DNA of 64,000 nucleotides from Canariomyces notabilis (taxonomy: Eukaryota > Ascomycota > Sordariomycetes > Sordariales > Chaetomiaceae): positions 310,001 to 374,000 of the forward strand of contig NW_027041828.1 of assembly GCF_033297395.1 (NCBI RefSeq), given 5' to 3'. Each line of letters opens with the position of its first letter. Position 1 is the stretch's first letter. Position numbers and translations under genes: made by a program. The notes under the pieces were generated by a model. That model searched no databases, was not told where the DNA came from, and was given only the letters and a program-made list of their open reading frames with translations. Positions 10,500 through 22,035 of the stretch are shown here, piece by piece.

Positions 10500-12343
10500 C
10501 GGACTTTGTTTTTGCTTTCTTGACTGTTCTTCTCGTCGGTTTTGAGGGGATGAGACAACTTGACGACGACGGTAACAAGGGGGGATTGGAAAGGAGGTGG
10601 ACAGGAGAGGACGGATGAGGCATTCTCTGTCAAGCAAAAACTTGGTGCGGTATTGCTGGCACTAGGGCGAAATGTTTTACCATATGGAATTTCTCCGCAT
10701 TTCACGATCACGCCCTGCCCCCGGTGGGTACTGGATCTTGTCACGGAGGACCAATTTCGCTCAGGAACACGAGGGTTTATTTATGACTTCTATGCCAGAG
10801 CGGTAATAAACAGGGAAGGGCATATAGCGTGGGGAGTACAGAGAATTCAGTGTCTATCTTTTGGGAAACGGCAGATAGATCAATAGATTGGTATTGGCAT
10901 ATCCATCTGCTTAGCAACAGCCCGAGGTGGCCCATGGGCATGCTCATACCATATGCGTGATGATACCTATGCAAGAATACGACCGATGATCATGGTCAGC
11001 TTCACACTACACACAAGCAAAACACATCAAACCGGACATGGTCTGCCCGTAAATTTCAGGATTGGGTCCGGGCCGCCAACGTGACAGACGCCCATTAATC
11101 TTTTTTGAATGGTATCTTCTCTTCACCCCTAGCCTGGCTGCCTTGCTTTGAACAGCCTCCGGGTAAAGGGGCGAGTATCAATATGCTGTCCACCAAGGTA
11201 CCGATATCCAGGCAAGGTGGCAAAGATGCGCCGCCCCTCCCCCAATCAAAAGACTTTCCTCACAAGGGTAACACCCCGAGATTCGACCAGCCAGCCAAAC
11301 CCAACCAGCCAATCATTGTGTTTTTCTCTTCTTTCTTCTCATCGAAAGTGATGATGAGTTTAGCAAGATGCCAAAATCCAGTCAATCAATACCATCCCAG
11401 TCCAGCCCGGCGCCATCCATCATAGAAGACATGAAGCCGAGCTAGCGGCGATTTCAAACATAAGAAAAAGCGGCCGTCGTCAACAGACCTGTGCCGACCT
11501 AGGTAGTAGCCTGGAAACTCAAAACTCGCCAAGCAGAGTTTCAAGAAGAAAAAAGGGGTATATACAACAAGCAGGTGTCAGGTCGAGACAACAAGTGAAT
11601 ACAGGAAGGAGTGAGGTGTCTTTTCTCGCTCAATTCATATCTGCCGGGCCGAGCGCGCGAGTATTTATTCAATCACCAGAGGATGAATCTACCTCAGGGT
11701 CTCAAAATCCTGTATCCTCCGTCCGTCATTACAAAGTTGATATGCGTAGGTGTATGAAAGTGTTCGGTCGTGAGCAGTGCGTGTCCTGAATGAAGAGCAG
11801 TATGAGGCAAATGGTGTAGTTGCCGGCCGAAGCGTGGGTAAGCAGGTCGGCCGCGTCAATCGATGTCCGCCCCTGAATAAAGAATAATGTGGATGCCGAT
11901 TCCGCACCGAGTTGTTGAAGGTCATTGGGGTGAGAATAGACGCCAGTCGGAGATAGGATGTGTGGCTATCAGCAAGGACCGCACGGGCTTGTGATGTCCT
12001 CGTTGGTGTCGAGCGCTTATGGGGGGTAACCAAGGATATACGTCGCATCATGGTTGGGTTACCACGATCCCGCGTCTCTGCCGAATATTCCTATCGCCTC
12101 GCCCATCCCGCTCCCATTCCGAGGACCACCTCAGATCTGGGGTATTTGACGCATCGGACCGAAGACAAAGGAGATGAAAAAAAAAAAAAAAAAAACGGAT
12201 CCCAACCAGTCCCTAAAACCCAGAATCCCGTATAGCCCAAATATTCCCATGTCCGGCAATGCTTTGTTGTTGCCGGGGATGATGATGATGATGATGCTCC
12301 GCCCAATTGTTGAAAACGCCGAGCCATGCATAAAGTGGTGGTA
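10500..12343. other. Intergenic 3'-3' region with simple repeats
   Basis: Space between the convergent SET/MYND and STB3-like genes. It contains a run of 19 A at 12177-12195 and a short GAT trinucleotide repeat at about 12277-12296. No gene recognised. Confidence 0.5.
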
Positions 12344-13564
12344 TTACATAGATCCAAGTCGAAGAAGAGCCTCCACAGCCTCGCGCTCCTGTGCGTCAGA
12401 GGTAACAGCCCCCAACGCCGATGCCGAAAAATCAAAATTGCGGAATTGAGGCGCTCGCGCCATCCCTGCCGAGAAAGAGCGAACCCCACTGCCGCCCGAA
12501 CTATATACAGTGTTGAAAGGGGAGAATTGCTGATTAGACCGGGCCTGGTACGACGACGCGCGGAGCGCCGCGGCGCCGACAGCTGCCCAGTCTTCGTCGT
12601 CGGTTGCGTCCTCGGGGTCGTCGTTGTGCATTCTCACGTCGTCGTCGGGAGCCTCGGAACACGACGCCGACCCGGACCCGTCCAGAGACATCTTGTCAGC
12701 CTCGTGGTCCATCATATCCATGAAGCGGTCGTCGTGCGAGAAGGCGGCTGAGGAATCGGCGCCGAGACTCGATCCGAGTGTGGCTGCAAGACGTGACCGG
12801 TCTGTGTTCCGTCCGGCAGCCTTGGTGATTGGGATGCCTGCAGGGTAGGCGCCGGCACCAGGTGATGTGCGGCGCGAGGGCGGATCCCGAGCGGGCTGGC
12901 CGCGTCGCTTCGCATCCCACCGTCCCCAGCCCACCTTCATGAACTCCACGTCACCGTCCGGGCCGCCAATCCCGCCGTTGCCACCCTTCCCTTCCAGAGC
13001 TCCCACGACCAGTCTACGCGCCTTTGCCGGGGGAATCCCCGCGAAGCCCGGGACTGAGGTTGTGAGATATCCCATCAGATGACGGATGGGCAGCGGGCCG
13101 TGGTCCAGCAGGATTTCGGGCAGGTGGAACTTGGCCAGCATGGCCGAGGTGATGGCGCCCGAAGAGTCATAAGGGGGCGACTCGATCCCCGCGTAGTGTT
13201 CCTCCCGCGTGTCGTGCAGGTCCAAATCCGAGTCGATGGACTCGAGACGCGCTCTCTGCAGCTGGGCTTTCAATCCGTGGGGAGGCAGCGAGGGAGATAT
13301 AGAGTTGGGCGGAGTCGGAAGGGTGGTCGGATGGGTTGTCACAGGGACGCTCCTGGCCGCTACAGCAGTTAAGTTGTCTCGGCCGGAGGTCATGGCGATA
13401 TCGCGAACAGCAGATGCCAGAGTTGCCATGTTGACGCTTGGGGGTGTTGATTTGCTTCGAGACGTGTCTGCAAGGCGGCGCAACCGTATGTCAGCACTCC
13501 TTCCCGAGCGGGACGCGTTGCGATGCCTTCGCTGCCTTGGGCTGTTGCCGTGGGCGAGAGCCAT
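12344..13564 (-). CDS. STB3: STB3-like putative Sin3-binding protein
   Basis: Uninterrupted frame of 406 residues. Residues about 137-220 hold the conserved Stb3/Sin3-binding family core: AMLAKFHLPEILLDHGPLPI, then RHLMGYLTTSVPGFAGIPPA, KARRLVVGALEG and, after a Gly-rich insert, VEFMKVGWGRWDAKRRGQ. In yeast, Stb3 binds the ribosomal RNA processing element (RRPE), associates with the Sin3-Rpd3 deacetylase and represses ribosome-biogenesis genes when glucose or TORC1 signalling drops. The flanks here are Ser/Pro-rich and disordered, with an acidic stretch (DDPEDATDDEDW). The ATG at 13564 gives a basic N-terminus; Met46 (MATLASAVRD) is an alternative start. Expected to be nuclear and cytoplasmic. 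The function is transferred from yeast and not visible in the sequence itself. Confidence 0.82.
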   Translation of the reverse strand: MALAHGNSPRQRRHRNASRSGRSADIRLRRLADTSRSKSTPPSVNMATLASAVRDIAMTSGRDNLTAVAARSVPVTTHPTTLPTPPNSISPSLPPHGLKAQLQRARLESIDSDLDLHDTREEHYAGIESPPYDSSGAITSAMLAKFHLPEILLDHGPLPIRHLMGYLTTSVPGFAGIPPAKARRLVVGALEGKGGNGGIGGPDGDVEFMKVGWGRWDAKRRGQPARDPPSRRTSPGAGAYPAGIPITKAAGRNTDRSRLAATLGSSLGADSSAAFSHDDRFMDMMDHEADKMSLDGSGSASCSEAPDDDVRMHNDDPEDATDDEDWAAVGAAALRASSYQARSNQQFSPFNTVYSSGGSGVRSFSAGMARAPQFRNFDFSASALGAVTSDAQEREAVEALLRLGSM

Positions 13565-15996
13565 GATGGGCCCGTCGACGGTGTCGTCGGTTGAGCGTCT
13601 GACGGGTGGGCTGAGTCACACTCACTAACCTCTGAAGCAATGCGCGGCTTTTGTAAAGCGACTTTTGGTCGGGCGAAGACGAGGCTTGGTCCGACGAGAG
13701 GGTGATGGGCAAAATGGCAGAGCTGCTGCGATGATCTTCTGTGACAGAGATGACTCTCTCTTGGTAAAGTCAAGTGTCTGAAATGTCGCGTTGTTGTTGC
13801 TTTGGAGAGGCAAAAGGGACAGGACAGCCAGGAAGCGCAGGCCAGGGCATGGTAATAAAACCAACCCGGTGCTGTGCCTGGGTAGGAGAACACCATCATG
13901 GCTAACGTAGGAGGAACGGGTTACCTTAGGTACTCAGGCTCACCATATACAAGGAAGCGCGGCAGGCTGCAAGCCATCCATGAAGTACCATTTGCAAAAG
14001 GTACAAGTACGTCACTGTTCAGGTGAGCGTTTGCTGACGGGCAGCGACTGCTGCAACCATGGCTTTCACACTTTGGCCGCCGGACTTCCATGACCAGGGT
14101 GGCCCAGTAGTGGCTGCATTGCCAGATGGGACAAGCGTGGGTGTGGGTGCACCTTTGTGCAGCAATCTTGGCGTGCACACACTGAAAACACAAATTCTGA
14201 CTGGTGCGACCGGAAAGCCCATTGCTGCACCGTGCCACTGGCATTGCCCATTGACTGGCTACAAAGGAAATAGAACGGCTGCCTCTGCACTGAACAGTTT
14301 TTTCATCTCGTTGAGTCCGACCTATCCCTTTGATGGGTTGTGATGGGTACAGTAGATGTGCGCCGGATGTGCGACGCGGTTTGCGAGATGCTTCCAACGA
14401 TTTAGATTTCGCCCACAAAGCAGTGGCCATTAGGGTTTGAAACGAAAAGGGGAAAGCATGTAGAACGCTGCATTGAATATCATTGATCACAAACCCCAGA
14501 ACGAAGATAACGTTAGCTCGGTGGAGCTTGCATGGGATACGGCTATATACAGTGTGAGTGCCATGATCAATTCGCATCGCAACTCTCCCAATTCTCTGGA
14601 TGTTTCCTCCCAAAGGATGATGACGAAGCAGATCCCCTCTCACGAGGCATGCGTTTTGCGAGCCTGCTTTCGGCTTGTTTCTAATCCTGTCCACTTGTTT
14701 GAGGTGTTATAGCTCCGTAAATGCTTACCTTATCAATACAGGCCCTTTCGCATTCACTCAGTCAGCCCGGTCATATGGCACGACCTCGATAAGCCACCCA
14801 TCGAATAGCATGCTGAGCAAACCCCTCATATCATGCGGTTACAAAGAGGTCCTCTACGAACGACAAAACACGAAGGCATATTCTGGCCCAAATGTAACTC
14901 CCAACGCGCGCCACACGCCGCTAGTGCTAACATCCTCTGTAATTGTCTCTGCGGCGCCGTGTTAGCGACCTGCCTTCGGCCGGCCGGCAGTCAAATGCCC
15001 GAATACTCCCGTGGATGAAATGGCGCAAAAGACCCCTCAATGCTCTCGTAACCCCGCCGCCCAAGGAATGATAACCTGATGAGCCTGATTGGCATGCCTC
15101 CCATATCTGAGACCACATGACCCTTCCGGTGAATCTGCCTTGCCTCGTCCCTGTGCGGGATGTTGACGGTTGATGAGTTCCCTCAGGTTGCGTGCTGTTG
15201 GGTAACAATAGGGCTCGGATTTGAGAAGTTGTTCGAGTCGATCGATTGTGTTGCAAACCCGAACACCAGGGGCGTGTCTGAATTGAGCAAGGGGGTACCG
15301 CGCTGTGAGTCGTTGCAGATGGCTGCCCCATCATCCAGTCCGATTCCCCCACGTTGTGAAATTCTGCAACCATGTCAATCCCGACAATCCCCAGATTGGG
15401 ACCCACTAGCTTCCGATGGTGAGAGTAAATAGTTGAAGCTGGGAGTCCACCGGAAGGAGATGGACCTCTCAGTAGCCCAAAGAAAATTTCTGGCGGCATG
15501 CAGACGTTCGTCGATTGGGATGCCAGTCCCACTGGAATTGATGAGGCACATTCTCTCTATGCGGGGCTTTCCTCTCCAAGGAACCCGAAGTTATCCGTGG
15601 TAGCACCGGTTCTTCGCCGCGGCTCTGAGTCTGTCCATTCTCTGCATCACGGTGCCAATTGAGTGGCTGGAAAGGTGCGATTCGAAGGTGACGGGTCTTC
15701 TGCTGTCCTGCTCTGCAATTTGTTTCACAGCTTTTAGTTCAACTTGCGTCCGCTTTTCGGCAGAGGAACCCCTCGCAAGTTCCTGGCGGGCCGTAACATC
15801 AACCGTATGAAATCCCGCTCCCGGTCGCCGTCGCCGTCTTGCCTTCCGCTGAATCGATTGCACTACGTCTCGGCAACGGGTCGTTGTTGATCACGCCTCG
15901 TGTTAGAGCTGTCGGGAGGGCGATGTTTCCCCGCACTAGCTCCGATGCAAACTAACATTCAAGCTACATTGAGAGACACGATTCGGTGTGTGCTTG
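13565..15996. other. Gene-free stretch between STB3-like and TOP3
   Basis: About 2.4 kb. The left part should hold the STB3-like promoter and leader. A 257-codon minus-strand frame at 13921-14694 is present, but its composition (many Cys, His and Arg, no domain) looks like chance. No RNA gene or repeat seen. Confidence 0.45.
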
Positions 15997-18276
15997 CTAT
16001 CCTCCATTCTGGAAGACATATTGCCGGCAGGCCTATACATTTTGTTAAAAAAGAACAATGGGCAAACGAGCTGGGTAGGACGCCGTGGCGCTCTTACTGC
16101 TTTGAGAGTGTTGAGCTCTTCTCTCGACTGGTTGTAGACTTGCCGATATTGAGTGAGGCTTTCTCGCAACACGACCTGTTTCGTCGTCCGGCCCTCGCAA
16201 ATCGCCTTCATCTTAAGCTCCATCTCCTTGCGTAGAAAGGGCTTACCGAGGCTCGTCTCGAAGCGCATTCGATCGAATCCTTCAATCAGGGCGACTCCGA
16301 GGCTGGTCGGAATAAACTCCTTGACACCTCGCCCTCCACGGCTGTTGCCCCCGCCACGTCCGCCCCGTCCACCTCCGCGGCCACCACGGCCCCTCCGCCC
16401 GCCGCGTCCGCCCCTCGCAGGTGGGTCCTCGGCGTCATTGTCGTCGACCTGGTTCGCGCCTCCTCCGCCACGTTCGACGGTCCTCGCATATTCCCTCTCC
16501 TGGATTTTCTCAATGTGCTCGGCCATGGTTGCATCTGTGCCAATTCCATTCGCATCCATGAGAGCGATGAGGTCGGCTTCAGTAAGGTATCCCGGAGGAG
16601 AGGTTTTCCCCTCCGTCATCGTAGCCTCGGTGGGCTCAAATCGCTCTCCTACTGTAAATTTGGGGAGCTCGGCTGTTCCGGTCCAATTTTCGTAGGGATA
16701 TACCTCCAGATAGTTGCGCTCCAAAACGATGACACCATGAGCATTGAACGTCTCCTCTCCATAAAGGATTTCGATGTCGGTGGCAAAGCCTTTGGCATCT
16801 TCGGAACAACAAGCAAGGAAGCGGCGGGTAACAAGTTCGTAGACCCTTCTTTCATTCTCGTCAAGGACCTGCGGAGCTGCATAGGTAATCGGGTGGATGG
16901 GCGGATGGGCTTTGTCGTCGTGGCGGCCCTGGCGTGGCTGCTGGAAACCTCCATCGACAAGGCCCTGTGCGAACTGACCCCACCTGTTGTCTTGGGTCTG
17001 TTTCCTCACGAGCGCCCGGAGATCCATTCCCTTGTCGAAGCGGTCTGTTTCTGTACGAGGGTAGCTGATGAAGCCCCTATTGTATAGCTTCTCCGCTACC
17101 GTCATGGCCTGCTGACCAGTTATGCGGAGAAACCTGGTGGCCATCTTCTGCAGCTCGACCGTTGTGAGCGGGAGAGGCTTCCACTTCTTGGTTGGCTTCT
17201 CCTGTACTTTGGTGACTTTGGCTAATCTGGCAGCGAGGCATCTCTCGTAAAGGATTACAACCGCCATGCGGTCAAACAGCCGATGCCTCGACCAGTTGAA
17301 GTTGACCTTGATGCCGTCTCTCTCATGCATCACCTTGATTCCCCAGAAGGGCTCCGGCACAAACTTTTTGACGCGAAAGTACCGGTCGACAACGAAGCCG
17401 AGAGTCGGAAATTGGCAAGATCCTTGCAAGTTAGACTGATTCGGATGGGCAGCATAGGGAATCAAGCATACCATAACTTATTGTGCGCTCAGACATGGCA
17501 CCCCCCAAGGTTCGGAGGTTCAGAGTCAAGAATCGAGTGAAGGCATAGCCGATTCTCAAGTCGAGCTCAATGCGGGCGGCGACAGCATCAACCTGCCTGT
17601 CGTCAAGCGCAACTAGTCTCCTGGCGGCGGAGAGAATGTGTCTAAGGCTCGCTCCTTCAGCATATGCATGACGGGTAGAGAGAATGCACCTACGCTCGCT
17701 CCACATTGCTGAACCGAGCCCGTTTGATCTGGATGTGACTATTGCCTTTCCTCGCCGCATCGCGGATCTCACTGCCGATATGCTCACCCTCTCGATCACA
17801 GTCGGTCCAGATGACGAGCGCACTGACACGTCTCGCCAGGTCTTCGATGTTCTTGGCGATGTGCTTGTTGTCCTGGCAAGCGCATGAGGACCTGTGGCTG
17901 GAGGCCAGCAGAAACGAACAACATTACTTACCGTCGGTATCACCGTTTGGACAGGTGCTTCGAACAAGCGATCGGGGGGCGGGTACTCCCACTGCTTGAA
18001 GTCTTGGGGAAATTCCAAAGCGGTGAGATGACCCTTTACGGCAGTCATAGTAACCGAGCAGTGTCCCCATGGCGCACCAAAGTCAAAATCAAACGAGTAG
18101 TTCTTTATGTAGGTGTCACGTGTGTTTTGCTGGAGCCATGTTAGCTCTGCCGTCTGACCGGGAAGCAATTTGCTGAGTCCAGGGCACCTTACGATCTGGT
18201 ACGCGCCTCCAGAGAGATGGTAGGCGACTGCCTTCGCGATGGAAGGCTTCTCAGCTACGCAGAGAATGCGCGTCAT
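15997..18276 (-). CDS. TOP3: DNA topoisomerase III (type IA) with internal RGG insert
   Basis: Six exons in transcription order: 18276-18193, 18129-17932, 17872-17694, 17641-17472, 17422-16098 and 16032-15997, giving 663 residues (yeast Top3 has 656). The Toprim metal site WTDCDREGE is at 116-124, FSNVER and ELDLRIGYAFTR follow, and the active-site tyrosine lies in GFISYPRTETD (Tyr331). Downstream blocks HPPIHP and ALMDANGIGTDATMAEHIEKI are intact. As in yeast, the protein ends without C-terminal zinc fingers. Family role: with a RecQ helicase and Rmi1 it dissolves double Holliday junctions and decatenates recombination intermediates in the nucleus. An Arg/Gly-rich block at about 528-576 interrupts the core just before EFIPTSLGVALIEGF. 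Intron 3 uses donor gtaggt and the last exon codes only for the 11 C-terminal residues. It is divergent from the DUF1295 gene. Confidence 0.92.
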
Positions 18277-18719
18277 AATTCCCCGTTGGCCGATGTCAAC
18301 AGCCCGAACAATGACCAGGTGCCAAATGCCCCGGATCTCTAGGATAATTTTGGGTAGTCTCGGCGGAGTGATGGAGAGGCAACTTTCTTTGCTTCTAGAG
18401 TCATCCTAGAGTTTTTTGGGGGGGATATGATGGAAGGTGTCGGAGAAGGTTGAAACTGGCAGCCCGAGGGAGGAGCGCGTTGCATCAGAAGGCAAGCATA
18501 AAGAAAATCCCTTGATTCTGAGGTGTCTTCAGCTTCGGGATCTACAGCACTCGCACTTTCCCAAAGGCTCATCAAGTTAATGGCAGACGGCAATAGCACT
18601 TTTCAGGGGAGCCTCGTTTCATCTCCCGCGGTAGGCAGTCCTGGCGCGTCTTCTGGGCTGACACCGCAGCGTGGTGTGCTGGCGGTGGTGAGATGGAAGA
18701 AGAATCGACATAACTGAAG

Positions 18720-18725
18720 ACGCGT
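18720..18725. promoter_or_regulatory. ACGCGT (MluI cell-cycle box, MCB-like)
   Basis: Exact ACGCGT about 445 bp upstream of the TOP3 start. In yeasts this is the core site of the Mbp1-Swi6 factor that activates DNA-synthesis and repair genes at G1/S. Inference only. Confidence 0.4.
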
Positions 18726-18753
18726 TTGGCGAATGAGTACTGTATTGTAAGAG

Positions 18754-18765
18754 AATACGCGTATT
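18754..18765. promoter_or_regulatory. Second MCB-like box inside the palindrome AATACGCGTATT
   Basis: ACGCGT at 18757-18762, at the centre of a perfect 12-bp palindrome. The pairing with the box at 18720 raises the chance that it is functional. Confidence 0.4.
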
Positions 18766-18995
18766 GTTACATTCCAATACCCAGAAGAATACGGTAAGTT
18801 TGTAACGTTACATATCCAGATTGTGGGTCTTAGGATATTTGCATCCAATGGATCTCCTGTTAGGCAGTGCCAGGTACACCGATGACGGCACGGGCTTCAT
18901 GGTTCAAATATAATTCACATCACATCCGCCTGACAGCATTTACACAAGTCAACATATAGACTGGACTCTACAGAACTAACTAAAATTGTGTCTAT

Positions 18996-20238
18996 ATGGC
19001 GCTTCCCAACATCAGCGCATTGGAGGACTGCGCCGACTTCTCCAAAGCCGTGCAGCCCTTCATCCCCCAGCTCTACGCTCTGCCCGCCAAGTTCCTCGAC
19101 GTCATATGGAGTCGTGAAGGCTTGTTGAATCTCTACCGTGAAACAAACCCCCTCATATCTGGGTTCGCCGTCTCGCTGGTCCTTGGTGCCGTGTTCCTTG
19201 TCGTCGCCGAAATCAACCGCAACTATTCGCAAGTTGACCGTTGCTGGAGCCTGCTGCCGACACTGTACATCGCTCATTTTGATGCGTGGGCGCGCCTGAC
19301 CGGTGTACCTGCCCAGCGCATCGACTTAGCCTTACTCTTCAGCACCATTTGGAGCGTAAGCATGACAGGTATCTTGGGCCAGGGGAACAGGACTGTATTG
19401 ACCGTGCATCCTTCCATAGATACGCCTTACTTTCAACTACTGGAGGAAAGGGGGCTACAACGTGGGCCATGAAGATTATAGATGGTGAGAGTGTCTTTCA
19501 CATAGGGGACGAGCAAATCATACTGACGCTTTTCAGGGAGATTGTCCGCGGTTACGTACCTAAAGCCGTGTTCCACGTCTTCAACTGGACCTTCATCTCG
19601 TTCATCCAGAGCGTTTTGCTTCTTTTGATCGCTGCCCCAGTCTATACCATTCTCCTCGCGTCCCGGATTGATCCCCATGTCAGCAATGCTGATATTGCCT
19701 ACTTGGTGATCGAGCTTCTGCTCGTCCTCGTCGAGTATATCTCTGACCAGCAGCAGTGGGGTAGGCCTGTCCTTGTTCCTGCGCAGTATGAGAAGTCAGG
19801 GCTGACCGTGTGTAACCTACAGTCTACCAGGCCGCGAAGAAGCAGTACCTGAGCTCAGGAAAGGTGTCTGGTGGCTTCCAGAAGGCCGATCTGGATCGAG
19901 GATTCATCACATCCGGATTGTGGGGATACAGCAGACACCCCAATTTCGCCGCTGAACAGTCCATTTGGTTCATCCTTTATCAGTGGAGTTGCTTCACGAG
20001 CAAGACGCTGTACAACTGGGCCGCTGTTGGGCCGTCGTTCCTTATCCTGCTCTTCCAAGGCTCAACTTGGCTGACGGAGCTTATCACCGCTGGCAAGTAT
20101 TCCGAATACCCCGAGTATCAACGGAATGTGGGCATGTTTGTTCCGAAACGTCTCGCTCCATACAAGACGCCGGTCGTGATGCCTAGAATTATCCGGACTA
20201 GCGACCTTGCCAAAAAGCTCAAGGAGAAACAGAAGTAA
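18996..20238 (+). CDS. DUF1295 / steroid 5-alpha-reductase-like membrane protein
   Basis: Four exons, 18996-19355, 19420-19484, 19537-19760 and 19823-20238, give 354 residues. The protein is polytopic: hydrophobic segments include PLISGFAVSLVLGAVFLVVA, FISFIQSVLLLLIAAPVYTI and the stretch around ADIAYLVIELLLVLVEY. Family markers are INRNYSQVDRCWSLLPTLY, NYWRKGGYNVGHEDYRW (rebuilt across introns 1 and 2), SDQQQW, and the C-terminal core GFITSGLWGYSRHPNFAAEQ, which is the Arg-His-Pro-Asn signature shared by DUF1295, 5-alpha reductases and isoprenylcysteine methyltransferases. Probably an ER-membrane oxidoreductase or methyltransferase-like protein; the substrate is unknown. The C-terminus is lysine-rich (KKLKEKQK), in keeping with an ER retention signal. 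Confidence 0.87.
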
Positions 20239-22035
20239 TGTACAGAGGAGAAGTGTACATACATGCCGCAAGACCAGAACTATCCACCCCAGTCTCCAAC
20301 CATGAGGACGGGGCAGTCCTCCTGGGTCTGGCTGCAATGCAGCTGTTATGCATCTTCGCTCGTGGCTGAAAGAAAGACGGGGAGGATATGGGACAACTGC
20401 CACTTCGCATAGCCACATCCATTCAGACTCCCGATACGGGGTAGATCTCCTACCTTGGCGCAATCGTGGTAACTTCAGTTGGGTCATGACCCACTTTTGG
20501 CCGTGTGTCTAGAGGTGTTGTGTATCGCTAATGTTATTGGGGGAGGAATACGAAGTAGTGTGTATGTATATGTTCGGTGTATTATAATCAGGAAAAGGGG
20601 GTTCTCATTGCCATAGTTATTGCCCAAGTACAGTATGTACATATTGGGAATGGGGGTACCAAAAGCAAAAGCACTTCTAATACTTGCACACATGACGAGC
20701 ATCTTCTGCTGCGGCTTTTATTCACCTACACTAGACCTTCAATGGCATAACATTATTGACATTGACAGTACTACAGTATCCCACGGACCCGGTCGGCGCT
20801 TCAGCCGCGACAAGGGTCGCTGGCTTGCAGTCAAATTAGTGAACTTCCAGAATGTCCACATGATCACTCCGCGAAATTGCTGCTGGGCAGATATGGGACG
20901 CTTGTCTCAAGCGTGGGGTTCGAAACTCCCAGCATCGGAGCAGATCATCAACTGTTCAACTTGGAAGGAGATTCATCATCAGAAGTCCGCATCACCGAAA
21001 CCCACGTCTCGGACTTCATTTCGGTGACAACTGCTTCTCCTGTGGCCGCCAAGAACAACACCAAACGGCCGGATTGGGCCACGGGGGACCAAATGTCGAC
21101 CTTCTATCGGAGCCCATCCCAAACTTTGAGAGCCAAACTATCGGTGGGGTTCCACGTGTATGCGAGAACGGCAGATCTTTGCAGAAGGTAGCCCTGTGTC
21201 GTTTTCCTGGTCCCCCGGTGGAGGCGCGGGAGAGTTCCCCGTGGCGTGGCTGGACCGAGCGGTCGGCGTTGAGAAGCGAAGCGACGATGGGGGCTTCAGG
21301 GCTTCAGGGTCCGCCGGTGGAGGAGCCCTTGAAATTATATATATGCTCCCCCGTTGGGCACTTCCTTTTCAAGTCTGTTAAGGTCCCGACTCACTCTTCT
21401 TGCATTGTATCTTATCCATTAATAGTATTATTATTCTTGTCTTTCGTTTTGCTCGTTCAAGTTCCATCAGTGGCGGCAGCTCGTGTGTGAATCACGCCTT
21501 CCATCAACGTCACAAACTCAAATACGAGTATTCCTCCCTATCGAACGCTCCACGGCTCCCCATATCGCTTGAGCAGACACAGCCGTCGAGGCTTCACCGA
21601 TCAAGGTGCTTCCTTATCTTAGGTACCTTACCTCGGGGGACGACGAACTAGAGCGGGATCAACGTTACTAAACACAAATCGGCGTACCTTCCTCTTGAAT
21701 TCTTTCTCGCACTCATTCCGCTCCATTTTCTACTCTCAGAAAGATCTCAGATCCTTCTTGACGAGCCCAGGTTTCTTATTAGCTCAGTCATCAGGCATCA
21801 CGAGACACCTTGCGAGCTTAATCGTGTGGATACTTGCCGTGGGGGTATCCACCGATTCCGGACCGCATCGCCTTCCTAGCCTAGGTCCATCAGAGCACAC
21901 CTACCTGTTCTAAAAGTTTCTTAAAGAAAAGCTGCTGGGAACAACCTGGGAGTTCGGACTCCCGGGGACCAGGAACACGGCATTAATCCAGGGTTCGATC
22001 TGAATATTCAAAGCGCCTAAAAACACTAGCCCACA
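20239..22035. other. Gene-free stretch before an unknown gene
   Basis: About 1.8 kb. It contains a TATATATAT run at 21336-21344 and pyrimidine-rich sequence after it, so the promoter of the next gene may lie there, with a long leader. A tRNA-like B-box near 20928 was examined and rejected. No coding gene recognised. Confidence 0.45.

Larger units (their letters stand above)
18277..18995. promoter_or_regulatory. Divergent promoter between TOP3 and the DUF1295 gene
   Basis: 719 bp separate the two start codons. It carries two ACGCGT boxes 37 bp apart, the second at the centre of a perfect 12-bp palindrome. No gene seen inside. Confidence 0.6.

Noticed and set aside
13921..14694. 257-codon minus-strand open frame
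   Set aside because: Composition rich in Cys, His and Arg, no domain, no conserved motif and no good splice context; likely chance in GC-rich sequence.
20884..20950. tRNA-like B-box (GGTTCGAAACTCC) with a TGCTGGG...CCCAGCA inverted repeat
   Set aside because: The T-arm and acceptor stem cannot both form: only two bases separate the TTCGAAA loop from the 3' acceptor half, and no proper D-arm or anticodon arm fits.
20860..21380. Possible retroelement fragment with a CFSCGR zinc-knuckle-like peptide
   Set aside because: Cysteine-histidine spacing does not fit CX2CX4HX4C and no reverse transcriptase, integrase or long terminal repeat is visible.
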